Source: CAHJXF01 sp038240015 (GTDB lineage: Bacteria > Pseudomonadota > Gammaproteobacteria > Burkholderiales > Burkholderiaceae_D). Taken from it: a stretch of 48,193 nt of DNA. The notes beneath the pieces were generated by a model, which made no database searches, was not told where the DNA came from, and worked only from the letters and a program-made list of their open reading frames with translations. A program made the translations under genes and the position numbers. Positions 25,126-32,062 of the stretch are shown here, piece after piece (positions within the stretch are counted from its first letter, which is position 1; each line of letters begins with the position of its first letter). The stretch is from positions 1 through 48,193 of the forward strand of contig JBBSEF010000016.1 of NCBI GenBank assembly GCA_038240015.1. The letters run 5' to 3'.

Positions 25126-25515
25126 TCACTGCCCCGCGCGCAGCATGGCCGCCATTTTCTGGTGAATCAGATTGATAGCCTGGAGAGGGCGAATCAGTAC
25201 CTTGAACTCTACGATCTTGCCCTCGTCGTTCCACTTGAGCGTGTCGATTCCGTTCACACTGATGCCATCGAATTCGACTTGAAATTCGAGCGCTGCGTCA
25301 TTCGGGCCTGTGAGTTCGCGGACGTAACGGAACGACGCGTTAAAAAACACATGGAAGGCAGCGGAAAGGTACTGAACCGTGATCGCCTTTCCTATCTGCG
25401 GTGTATGCACGACCGGCGAGTAGAAAACGACGTCGTCAGCCAGCAGCGAATCGAGGCCCTTGGAGTTGCGCGACCGTACGAGCTCGTGCCACGTGGCGAC
25501 AGTGGAGAGAGTCAT
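25126..25515 (-). CDS. NTF2-like / SnoaL-type small protein
   Basis: A 129-residue single-domain protein of the NTF2-like superfamily: helix WHELVRSRNSKGLDSLLADDVVFYSP, then beta-sheet segments and GIDTLKWNDEGKIVEFKVLIRPL. The fold binds small hydrophobic ligands or acts as an isomerase or cyclase; no specific catalytic residues can be named. It is transcribed toward the end of the pigment operon, 24 nt from the fabG-like stop, and is the first of a run of small unrelated minus-strand genes. It is probably not part of the pigment pathway, although SnoaL-like proteins do act in polyketide pathways elsewhere. Confidence 0.8.
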   Translation of the reverse strand: MTLSTVATWHELVRSRNSKGLDSLLADDVVFYSPVVHTPQIGKAITVQYLSAAFHVFFNASFRYVRELTGPNDAALEFQVEFDGISVNGIDTLKWNDEGKIVEFKVLIRPLQAINLIHQKMAAMLRAGQ

Positions 25516-25543
25516 GAAAGCCTCAAGGGTAGGTGTGCTCGAA

Positions 25544-25600
25544 GACGCCCGTTTGACATGGACAACGACCGAAGCACGCGGAGCGGTGCTGTAGGGCGTC
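25544..25600 (-). repeat. Nested palindrome between small genes, weak attC resemblance
   Basis: An outer stem GACGCCC (25544-25550) with GGGCGTC (25594-25600) encloses an inner stem AGCAC (25573-25577) with GTGCT (25586-25590). Read on the minus strand the left end is GCCCTAC, one base from the integron RYYYAAC core; the opposite end does not match GTTRRRY. It lies in the spacer between two minus-strand genes. Confidence 0.4.
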
Positions 25601-25614
25601 CGCTCGACGGAGGG

Positions 25615-26043
25615 TCAGGTGACATTCTGGAACGCGACGAGCGCTACGCCTATAGCAAGCAGCAAGCAGAGCGGCGAATACACAAGAGTGTCCAGCGTCG
25701 CGAACCGGCTGCCCCGCACGCGTTTGAAGAAGCCGACATACCGGAACTCACCGACCGCTCGAGCGGCGAGGCCGAGCGCGAGAGCAAAGCTCAGCCAGCA
25801 CAGAACGCGCACGGGCAAGCCAACCGAAACGAAGCCGGCGGTCGCGGCCACGAGGCCAGCGAAAGATAGCAGCACGACGCCGACAGCGACGGTTGCTCTA
25901 GCTGAAGGGACGAACAAAGGTCTGCCCGAATCACTTGGCACCGCTCCGCTCGCGCCGGCCGAAGGCAGCAGAGCCATACGAAAGTGCCAAAGCGCGAGCA
26001 AGATAAAGACGAAGCTCACGAGCAGAGGTAAGACGAGCTTCAT
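25615..26043 (-). CDS. DUF3995-like membrane protein
   Basis: A 142-residue protein with four predicted membrane helices (LVLPLLVSFVFILLALWHF, VAVGVVLLSFAGLVAATAGF, VLCWLSFALALGLAARAV, LCLLLAIGVALVAF). The segment GEFRYVGFFKRVRGSRFATLDTLVYSPLCLLL is characteristic of the DUF3995 family, whose function is unknown. No operon link to the pigment genes is evident: spacers on both sides are about 100-160 nt and contain palindromes. Genes of this family are frequent as isolated or cassette-like genes. Start ATG 26043 follows a weak AGG element. Confidence 0.78.
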   Translation of the reverse strand: MKLVLPLLVSFVFILLALWHFRMALLPSAGASGAVPSDSGRPLFVPSARATVAVGVVLLSFAGLVAATAGFVSVGLPVRVLCWLSFALALGLAARAVGEFRYVGFFKRVRGSRFATLDTLVYSPLCLLLAIGVALVAFQNVT

Positions 26044-26101
26044 ACCCTACCTTTGAATGCAGTGGCGGCCGAAGGCCGTTCGCGGCAATGGAGGGTTGGG
26101 C
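26044..26101 (-). repeat. Possible degenerate integron attC site
   Basis: Read on the minus strand the segment begins with GCCCAAC (26101-26095, a perfect RYYYAAC core), has a perfect central hairpin (CGGCC, 3-nt loop, GGCCG; 26066-26078), and ends with GTAGGGT, one base from a GTTRRRY core. The outer arms are partly complementary. It directly precedes the start codon of the DUF3995-like gene, as expected for the junction upstream of a cassette gene. The match is imperfect and needs a covariance-model test. Confidence 0.35.
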
Positions 26102-26204
26102 GTAACGAACAGTAAACCCGCGTCGCGTCGCGGCGTTAGCTTGAGCGCCCGACCCCCAGCGCTCAGAATCAAGCTCTCCAACGGAATGCGCAAAATAGGA
26201 AAGC

Positions 26205-26597
26205 TCACTTTCGTTCAATGACGTTTATGGCAAGCAGCCGCGTCTCCACGTCATCTCCAATTTTTTGGAAAGTATCCTTATCCTCCATAGATAAGACAAC
26301 CGATTCCATAATCGCTGCATGAGCATAATCTGGGTCGCGGTCGTTTCTCGCTCCGTTTGCAAAGGCGCGGTTCCTCAAATCTTTATATTTCTGACAGAGT
26401 TGACGCTGCTTTGCGTGTACCTCTTGATGGGGCATTTCACCAATGGAAATCATGTCTCGCACTATTTTTTTGCCCACTTCCACTTGAACGTCAAGACCTG
26501 CCTTTCGGAAATTGTCGAGTGAACTGTGAAAGGTACTCAATATTGCCGCTTTGTTTAGAGAAGTAGATTTTCTCAACAGAGAATTCAAGATTCCCAT
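26205..26597 (-). CDS. Hypothetical protein, AT-rich segment
   Basis: A 130-residue soluble, largely helical protein that I do not recognise. Visible features: basic Ser-rich N-terminus (LLRKSTSLNKAAIL), amphipathic helices (SLDNFRKAGLDVQVEVGKKI), and a charged middle (KQRQLCQKYKDLRNRAFANG). No signal peptide, membrane helix or known motif. ATG 26597 has GGAG six bases upstream (CGGAGCGCAAT), supporting a real gene. Base composition is more AT-rich than the flanking pigment genes and codon use is different, suggesting acquired DNA. Its 5' end overlaps by 107 nt another start-equipped reading frame (26491-26760). Confidence 0.6.
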   Translation of the reverse strand: MGILNSLLRKSTSLNKAAILSTFHSSLDNFRKAGLDVQVEVGKKIVRDMISIGEMPHQEVHAKQRQLCQKYKDLRNRAFANGARNDRDPDYAHAAIMESVVLSMEDKDTFQKIGDDVETRLLAINVIERK

Positions 26598-26760
26598 ATT
26601 GCGCTCCGTTTTTTATCTCAGTTGGCAAGCTCGCGATTTCTTCAAGTATCCAGACGAAACGCATTCGCAATGAAGCGACGACCGGGCCATGCAACGAATG
26701 ACTGATCCGCAATGGCGCATGTTGATCACTGCCGAAAATATTGCCACGAGTGCTGCTCAT
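26491..26760 (-). CDS. Small hypothetical reading frame with strong ribosome-binding site
   Basis: An 89-residue frame starting at ATG 26760, four bases after an excellent GAGGAG sequence. The first 60 residues (HSLHGPVVASLRMRFVWILEEIASLPTEI...) look protein-like; the end runs into the 5' part of the next gene in another frame (107-nt overlap). Either two translationally coupled genes overlap unusually deeply, or one ancestral gene has been split by a frameshift near 26570. The product is not recognised. Confidence 0.35.
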   Translation of the reverse strand: MSSTRGNIFGSDQHAPLRISHSLHGPVVASLRMRFVWILEEIASLPTEIKNGAQYGNLEFSVEKIYFSKQSGNIEYLSQFTRQFPKGRS

Positions 26761-26860
26761 TGAACTCCTCAGAACGTGGCGATTAGCATCAGAATAGAGC
26801 CGAGTCGCGAAGCCGCTTCGGCTTGAATGAATTGCTAAGCACTGGCAGGTGAAATTTGCC

Positions 26861-27344
26861 TCAGTGCCCATGGTGCTTGGCAATCTTTGGCAATGCTTTG
26901 TCGAAGGAGTCGGCCAGTGTATAGGTATGTTGCCGATGGCTAGCTTGAGCCCAAGCTGCGAATTCATCTGGCTCTCAGCCGATATAATAGGTCGGTGCTT
27001 TTGCCATGGACAGTTTGCCCCAAATATGGTCGTCAGCGCTGTTAACACGGACGCCCACGAGATAGATGCGAGCTGCGAGATTAACCGCACTGGACCAAGC
27101 TGCTTGCTGACGTTGAACAAACTGAGGACAGAACAAAACCCGCTTTCCAGGCGAGTACATTGCAAGGGCGGGGGCGACTGAATCTTCGGTGTCACAAAAC
27201 TCGACTACTTGCCGCGCGCTACTGGCTAGGCGCACACCTGTTTCAAGTACTGATCCGCCCGTTGATTGACTGAATTCAAAAGAGATGCCGGAAAGGAATA
27301 CGGAACTCAACGTCGTTGCCCCAGTGTCTAACCAAATTTGCCAT
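26861..27344 (-). pseudogene. Degraded unrecognised gene (frameshift plus in-frame TGA)
   Basis: Three pieces read as one protein of about 160 residues. ATG 27344 opens MANLVRHWGNDVEFRIPFRH, which stops at 27276; a second frame continues FEFSQSTGGSVLETGVRLA and on to AKAPTYYIG, stopping at TGA 26977-26975; the same frame after this TGA continues EPDEFAAWAQASHRQHTYTL and ends at 26861. Each piece looks like real protein, so one frameshift near 27270 and one nonsense codon are inferred. The family is not recognised, and no good ribosome-binding site precedes ATG 27344. The sequence is AT-richer than its surroundings. Alternatively only the middle piece (TTG 27310 to 26975, 111 residues) is a gene. 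Confidence 0.4.
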
Positions 27345-27392
27345 TAACGCGATTGGTGAGTCGGTAGCGCCTAAGTCAACGCTCTTTGCGGC

Positions 27393-28193
27393 TCAAGCGC
27401 GCAACCTCCGCCCAATCAACATCGGCAATCGCAATACGAATCCGCACAGGAGCCGCAGATGCATCCCCGTCAGCAGCACGTTGTCGCGCCCATATTTGAA
27501 ATGCGACACCCCGCCCTCGTCGGCATCGAAATAACGAACCGCCGCGTCGATGTTGATCGGAGCGACACCGCGCCATGCGAGACGCACCACGGCCTCGGTG
27601 TCGAAATCGAAGCGCCGCATCCACGGTGACTTCCGCATGATGTCCATCAGCGGCGCGATCGGATAGACGCGAAAGCCGAACAGCGCGTCCTCGATGCGAT
27701 GCGCGCGATCGAAACGCATCGTCTCGAAGCGCGTCCACCAGTTCGAAATGCGCCGGCCCTTGACTCGAATCGATGGCGCGTTCTCGTCGAAGATCGGATT
27801 GCCAAGCACCATCGCGGCAGGTGTCGCGATCGAGGCGTGCATGAAATCGGCGATGCGATCGGCCGGATGCTGGCCGTCCGAGTCCATCGTCAACGCGTGC
27901 GTGTAGCCCGCGGCGTGCGCGGCGACGAGGCCATGCAGCACGGCCGCGCCCTTGCCTTGATTGCGCGGAAGAACGAAGACACGAACGCCGGCATCGCTCT
28001 CGGCAAGTTGCATCACGGCGCGCTCGCTGCCATCGGTGCTGCCGTCGATCACGACCCACACCGGACTCCACACCGCCCGCGCGCCGCGCACCGTTGCAGT
28101 CAGGCCGCCGCCTGCGTTGTAGCTCGGGATGAGGACGAGGTGCGTGGTGGATGCGTCGGCATCGATGTCGCTTGCGTTGTCGCTGCTCGGCAT
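27393..28193 (-). CDS. Family 2 glycosyltransferase of the pigment cluster
   Basis: A 266-residue GT-A fold enzyme: N-terminal HLVLIPSYNAGGGL, DGSTDGS at 50-56, and metal-binding MDSDGQHP (Asp104-Ser-Asp106), then FGFRVYPIAPLMDIM and FDTEAVVRLAW typical of the GT2 proteins found in aryl polyene clusters. There is one possible C-terminal membrane-associated helix (LRLLCGFVLRLPML). It probably adds a sugar to the polyene or its lipid carrier at the cytoplasmic face. Its start overlaps the acyltransferase stop by one base (TAATG), so the two are coupled; in enterobacterial APE clusters comparable functions are fused in one protein. Confidence 0.88.
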   Translation of the reverse strand: MPSSDNASDIDADASTTHLVLIPSYNAGGGLTATVRGARAVWSPVWVVIDGSTDGSERAVMQLAESDAGVRVFVLPRNQGKGAAVLHGLVAAHAAGYTHALTMDSDGQHPADRIADFMHASIATPAAMVLGNPIFDENAPSIRVKGRRISNWWTRFETMRFDRAHRIEDALFGFRVYPIAPLMDIMRKSPWMRRFDFDTEAVVRLAWRGVAPINIDAAVRYFDADEGGVSHFKYGRDNVLLTGMHLRLLCGFVLRLPMLIGRRLRA

Positions 28194-29164
28194 TACGGTT
28201 GGATATCCGGGCCGTGCACGCGCATCACGTCGGACGTGCGGCCGAGCGCAGCAGGCGAAGCAACGTTGTCATTGCGAACGACGTGAGCGAGTTCATCGAT
28301 GCGCTCATCCTGGGCGCTGGCCGGGGCCGACGAAACTCCTCGCGGTACTCGGAATGACGATGCCGCGGGCGCGTGAGCCGCATGCTCCAACGACTGGCCG
28401 CGGGCGCTCTGTCGCAGATCGCCGAGATCGGCGTCCGCGAGTTGATTGACGAAGTACGCGTGCAAGTCCCGCACGAACGCATTGACATCCTCGCCGACTT
28501 CGAAGCGCTCTCCGAGCCGCACGTGAAAACGCATCGGCATTCGCGCCGGCTTCTTCAAGACCGGCCATCCTTTCGACAGGAACGGCGTGTCGGTTTCGAT
28601 GATCACGGTCTGCACCGGCACACAAGCGCTTTTCGCGATCGCCGCGAAGCCGAACTTGAAATCGTTGACGGGCGCTGCGATCGTGCGCGTGCCTTCCGGA
28701 AAAAAAATCAGTTGGCCGCCGTCTTTGAGGTCGGCCGTGGCGAGCCGCAGCATGTTCTTCGGCGCGTCGTTGCGGATGTAGGCTGCCAGACGCGCGCCGG
28801 CGCCGAGCAGGACGTTGTCGAGCACCGACGCCTTCATGATGCAGTTTAGATTGTCGAGCCTCGAAATCAGGATCAACGCGTCGAGCACCGACGGATGATT
28901 GGGTGCGATGATCATCGGCTGCCGCTGGTCGATCGTGTCGAGCGCGCGTGCATCGACGACGAGAATGCCGAGCGCCTCGGTGAATCGGAAGAAGCCGCGG
29001 AACACGCCCGAGATCACGCGCCGCCCGATCACGCGGCCGCGCGCAGGCGCCACGAACTGGCGAATCACGAACGCGACGAACGCCCACGCGAGCTGGATCG
29101 ATCCGAGCACAACCAACGACAAATAGAACGCGCACCACTGGGAGAAGAGTCGAAGGAGCTTCAC
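28193..29164 (-). CDS. PlsC-type 1-acylglycerol-3-phosphate acyltransferase-like protein
   Basis: A 323-residue membrane acyltransferase: two N-terminal hydrophobic helices, then the H(X4)D motif in IAPNHPSVLDALIL, FFPEGTRT and a PlsC-like body to about residue 245. It should transfer an acyl chain in assembly of the lipid-linked pigment. GTG 29164 is taken as start because upstream in-frame codons run into the MipA gene; the ribosome-binding site is weak. The C-terminal tail of about 75 residues is not family-like and contains a palindromic repeat (28268-28358) read in frame, so it may be a late extension. The gene overlaps the glycosyltransferase by one base. Confidence 0.82.
   Translation of the reverse strand: MKLLRLFSQWCAFYLSLVVLGSIQLAWAFVAFVIRQFVAPARGRVIGRRVISGVFRGFFRFTEALGILVVDARALDTIDQRQPMIIAPNHPSVLDALILISRLDNLNCIMKASVLDNVLLGAGARLAAYIRNDAPKNMLRLATADLKDGGQLIFFPEGTRTIAAPVNDFKFGFAAIAKSACVPVQTVIIETDTPFLSKGWPVLKKPARMPMRFHVRLGERFEVGEDVNAFVRDLHAYFVNQLADADLGDLRQSARGQSLEHAAHAPAASSFRVPRGVSSAPASAQDERIDELAHVVRNDNVASPAALGRTSDVMRVHGPDIQP
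28268..28358. repeat. Imperfect inverted repeat inside the acyltransferase 3' end
   Basis: Left arm GTCATTGCGAACGACGTGAG (28268 on) and right arm ending GGTACTCGGAATGAC (28358) are imperfect inverted copies, the form of a common dispersed element in proteobacteria (GTCATTcCGAg type). It is read through in frame by the acyltransferase gene and encodes part of its unconserved tail. Confidence 0.6.
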
Positions 29165-29234
29165 GATGCGCGTCGCGTGCGATGAATGGGAGCTTGCAAC
29201 ATGAGCGACGACGGGCTGAGCGATTCGCGATCGA

Positions 29235-30137
29235 TCAACGATCGACAACCTCGACCATACGTTCGGATTTGCCGAACACGTAGGCGACGCCGAAGCCCGC
29301 GGCGAAATAGCTGTTGCGCCGGACCAGCGGACTGTTCTCGAAGCTCGCGCCGGCCAGCGTATCGGCGCGCACGAAGCCGCCGACCCAAATGCGATCGTAG
29401 CGACGCGACAGCGCCGCGATGAATTGCGTTCCCGCATACCCGCCGCTGCTGCGATAGGCCGGGCGGCCCGGCCGCGCGAATTGTTCGGGCACGTCGTAGA
29501 AATAAGCGTTGCGCTTGCGGTTCTGAAAGATCGGGCCGGCCACGAGGCCGAGGTTCCAACCGCTGTAACCGAACGCGTCTTCGAGATCGAGATTCAATCG
29601 CGGCGACGCTTGCCAGCCGATTCCCTGAAAGCCGCCGCCCAGCGTGACGCCGGTCGAGACCGGCACGCGGAAGTCGAGGCGTTGCTTGCGGTCGGCGCTA
29701 CGCGCGAGATTGATAGCCAGCGACGGTCCGACTTCGAAAGAGCCCTTCAGATCGGGCATGCCGGAACGCGCGCTGTTGTTCGAACTGCGCACCGGCTGGC
29801 TCGCGTTGACCGCGATCTCGAATTTGACGCGATCGGTGTCCAGGAATTCGGCGCGCACGCCTTCGCGATCGGCTTTCAGGAACTGGCCGCGATAGATCAG
29901 ATAGGGAAACGGCAGCAGGTAGGCGCGCGATTCGTCGGAGCCGCGATAGTCCGGCAACCCCAGCACGCCGAGTCCCGCCCCGGCTTCCCACAGCGGTTTC
30001 TCTTCGGCGCATGCCGCGGTCGAGAGCACCGAGGCGCCCGTAGTGACGGTGCCGATTGCAAGCACGACTGCAAATCTACGTGCGCGGTTTTTCCATTGCT
30101 CCTGCATGCGCGGCCGCAAGCGCCGCAGCATGCGCAT
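29235..30137 (-). CDS. MipA/OmpV-family outer-membrane protein
   Basis: A 300-residue outer-membrane beta-barrel protein with signal peptide (cleavage near CAEEKPLW). The MipA/OmpV signature is seen in WEAGAGLGVLGLPDYRGSDE, AYLLPFPYLIYRGQFLKADR and the repeated strand pattern; the C-terminus is YFAAGFGVAYVFGKSERMVE. Members scaffold murein hydrolases or help export small molecules, but function is mostly unknown. ATG 30137 overlaps the halogenase stop by one base (TGATG), and a GTG at 30140 is an alternative; coupling places it in the pigment operon, where it may complete the outward route. The acyltransferase gene follows after 70 nt. Confidence 0.88.
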   Translation of the reverse strand: MRMLRRLRPRMQEQWKNRARRFAVVLAIGTVTTGASVLSTAACAEEKPLWEAGAGLGVLGLPDYRGSDESRAYLLPFPYLIYRGQFLKADREGVRAEFLDTDRVKFEIAVNASQPVRSSNNSARSGMPDLKGSFEVGPSLAINLARSADRKQRLDFRVPVSTGVTLGGGFQGIGWQASPRLNLDLEDAFGYSGWNLGLVAGPIFQNRKRNAYFYDVPEQFARPGRPAYRSSGGYAGTQFIAALSRRYDRIWVGGFVRADTLAGASFENSPLVRRNSYFAAGFGVAYVFGKSERMVEVVDR

Positions 30138-31579
30138 CACGCGGTCACCCGCGACGATCCACTGCCGGAAGACGCCGGCTCCTTCGTGTCCACATCGCGA
30201 ATGTTTTCACGGCGGCGCTTCCGCGCGGCAATCGTCCGTCGCGCATTGAGGAGCGAGTTGAGGCGATAGATGGTCTTGAACGCGAAGATCGACGGCCAGA
30301 TCGGCGTCTTGCCGAAGATGTCGCCTGCGAACAGCGACAGCAGCGCCTCCTTTGCGCGCAACACGTTGCGCGGCGCCATGAAGAGATCGCGCATCGTCGG
30401 GTTGGTGACGCGATAGATGAACCACGAGAATTCGCGCGGGCCTTTGATCATCACCGCGTCGAAGCGCCTGGTCGCGGCGCGTACATCGGCGCGTACTTCG
30501 GCACCTGTCGCGGTGGACTTCGACAGACGCGCATCGACCAGGTCCGCGCCCGCGAAGGCGCTGTTCATCGCCAGATAGACGCCCGACGAGAACACCGGAT
30601 CGACGAAGGCGAAGGCGTCGCCGAGCAGCAGATAGTCCGGCCCCTGCGCATGCGTGGTGGTGTAGCTGTAGTTGCCGGTCGCCTCGACATCGGCGAGCAG
30701 TTTCGCGTGCGCGAGTCGATCGGCGAGCTGCGGGCAAAGCGCGATCGTGTCCATGAAGAAGTCGTTGAGCGAGCGATCCTTGGCGCGGCTCTTCAGGTAA
30801 TAAGGCCAGCACACCGCGCCCACGCTCGACGCACCGTCGGACAGGGGGATGAACCAGAACCAGCCGTGATCGAACCAGAAGATCGTGATGTTGCCTTCGA
30901 GCTTGCCGGGCAGACGTTCTGCATTTTCGAAGTGTCCGTACAGGGCCGAGCTGTTGTGCTCCTTGTTCTTGCGCTTGGCGCCAAGCTTGTTGGCGAGGAA
31001 GGTGTCGCGACCGGATGCATCGATCACCATGCGCGCGTCGTATCGCACGTCGGCGCCGTCTTCGTTCTGCGCGGTGACGATGGCGCCGGACCCCGCGCCC
31101 GACCTTGCACCCGCGCCGGCGTTGGAGCGATCGTCCTTGAACGCGACATCGCACACGCGACAACCTTCGACGACATGCGCGCCGCGCCTCGCGGCATTGC
31201 GGATCAACACGTGATCGAACGCCGATCGCCGCACCTGATACGCCTTCGGCATGCTCTTGTCCCATGCCTCGGCGAACTCGAGCAGGGTGCGCTGTTCATG
31301 CCACGGCGAGATGAACTCGATGCCCCACTTGTCCATCCCGATCGCCGCCACTTCATCAGCGACGCCGAGCCGTTCCAGCAGGGACATATTGGCCGGCAGC
31401 AGCGACTCGCCGATGTGAAAGCGCGGGTGATGCGCTTTCTCCAGCAGTGTCACGTCGTAGCCGCGCGACGCGAGCAATGCCGCAGCGGTCGAGCCGGCCG
31501 GGCCGCCGCCGATGATGAGAACGTCCGTGGACGTTGCATGCGGCGATGAATGGCCGGATGTGGGTGTGTGCGAAATCAT
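30137..31579 (-). CDS. Flavin-dependent halogenase (tryptophan-halogenase family)
   Basis: A 480-residue FAD enzyme. FAD-binding GGGPAGST at 24-31, HIGESLLP at 55-62, Lys84 at the place of the catalytic lysine of RebH/PrnA (my hand alignment), the halogenase motif W-x-W-x-I-P at 240-245 (WFWFIP), FAD motif LLLGDAFAF, and FxxPxxSxG at 325-333 (FVDPVFSSG). The two last-named signatures distinguish halogenases from FAD monooxygenases. It would use reduced flavin, O2 and halide to halogenate an aromatic ring, most likely the aryl head of the polyene, as in brominated xanthomonadins; substrate and halide are inferred. It heads the minus-strand operon and is divergent from an NTF2-like gene. No flavin reductase gene is seen nearby. 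Confidence 0.85.
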   Translation of the reverse strand: MISHTPTSGHSSPHATSTDVLIIGGGPAGSTAAALLASRGYDVTLLEKAHHPRFHIGESLLPANMSLLERLGVADEVAAIGMDKWGIEFISPWHEQRTLLEFAEAWDKSMPKAYQVRRSAFDHVLIRNAARRGAHVVEGCRVCDVAFKDDRSNAGAGARSGAGSGAIVTAQNEDGADVRYDARMVIDASGRDTFLANKLGAKRKNKEHNSSALYGHFENAERLPGKLEGNITIFWFDHGWFWFIPLSDGASSVGAVCWPYYLKSRAKDRSLNDFFMDTIALCPQLADRLAHAKLLADVEATGNYSYTTTHAQGPDYLLLGDAFAFVDPVFSSGVYLAMNSAFAGADLVDARLSKSTATGAEVRADVRAATRRFDAVMIKGPREFSWFIYRVTNPTMRDLFMAPRNVLRAKEALLSLFAGDIFGKTPIWPSIFAFKTIYRLNSLLNARRTIAARKRRRENIRDVDTKEPASSGSGSSRVTA

Positions 31580-31645
31580 GGATACGATTATCGCATCGGG
31601 GCTAGGTCAGCATAGAATTCCGGCCTCAACTTTGGAGGACTCCGC

Positions 31646-32017
31646 ATGAACACGGAAGCGATTGCAAAGCGACTGGTGGAATTGTGCCGCGCCGGAAAAT
31701 ACGATGAAGCGCAAACCGAGTTGTATGCCGACGATGCGGTGAGCATCGAGCCCGAGGGCCTTCCGCCGGGTATGCTCGGCAACGCGCACGGCATGGCCGA
31801 GATTCGCGAGAAGGGAAAGAAATTCAACGAAAGCATCGAGGCCGTTCACGGCAGCTCGATCAGCGATGCGGTGGTCGCCGGAAACTGGTTCAGCCTCACG
31901 ATGACGATGGACGTGACGATGAAGGGCCGCGGCCGCTTCTCGATGAGCGAGGTGTGCGTGTACGGCGTGCGCGACGGGAAGATCGTGCACGAGCAGTTTT
32001 TCTACGACGTGGGTTGA
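31646..32017 (+). CDS. SnoaL-like / NTF2-superfamily protein
   Basis: A 123-residue cytoplasmic single-domain protein: N-terminal helix IAKRLVELCRAGKYDEAQTELYADDAVSIEP, GMAEIREKGKKFNES, and a beta-rich C-terminus (FSLTMTMDVTMKGRGRFSMSE, GKIVHEQFFYDVG). This is the SnoaL-like layout; ligand or reaction unknown. A strong GGAGGA precedes ATG 31646. It is divergent from the halogenase gene with a 66-nt shared upstream region, so co-regulation is possible but not shown. It is not closely similar to the NTF2-like protein at 25126. A strong palindrome follows the stop codon. Confidence 0.85.
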   Translation: MNTEAIAKRLVELCRAGKYDEAQTELYADDAVSIEPEGLPPGMLGNAHGMAEIREKGKKFNESIEAVHGSSISDAVVAGNWFSLTMTMDVTMKGRGRFSMSEVCVYGVRDGKIVHEQFFYDVG

Positions 32018-32022
32018 ACGTG

Positions 32023-32054
32023 ACTTGGACCCCGGCCTTCGCCGGGGTCCAAGT
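32023..32054. terminator. Strong palindrome between convergent genes (terminator-like repeat)
   Basis: A perfect 14-bp inverted repeat, ACTTGGACCCCGGC (32023-32036) with GCCGGGGTCCAAGT (32041-32054), loop CTTC. It separates the NTF2-like gene and the converging DUF302 gene. There is no long T-run, so it is either a dispersed repeat or a hairpin that blocks transcripts from both sides. Confidence 0.7.
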
Positions 32055-32062
32055 TGAAATGA

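Noticed and set aside
25931..26218. Minus-strand frame with a peptide such as AQPSIAANGLRPPLHSK
   Set aside because: It overlaps the DUF3995-like gene start and consists of the translated palindromic spacer; it is better explained as attC-like DNA than as a protein gene.
26975..26977. In-frame TGA as selenocysteine
   Set aside because: No SECIS-like hairpin was recognised just downstream, the gene also needs a frameshift upstream, and the protein is not a known selenoprotein; decay is simpler.
26491..27195. 234-residue minus-strand frame as one gene
   Set aside because: Its first two thirds are antisense-like or out of frame with better pieces and lack a ribosome-binding site; only the part from ATG 26760 has a credible start.
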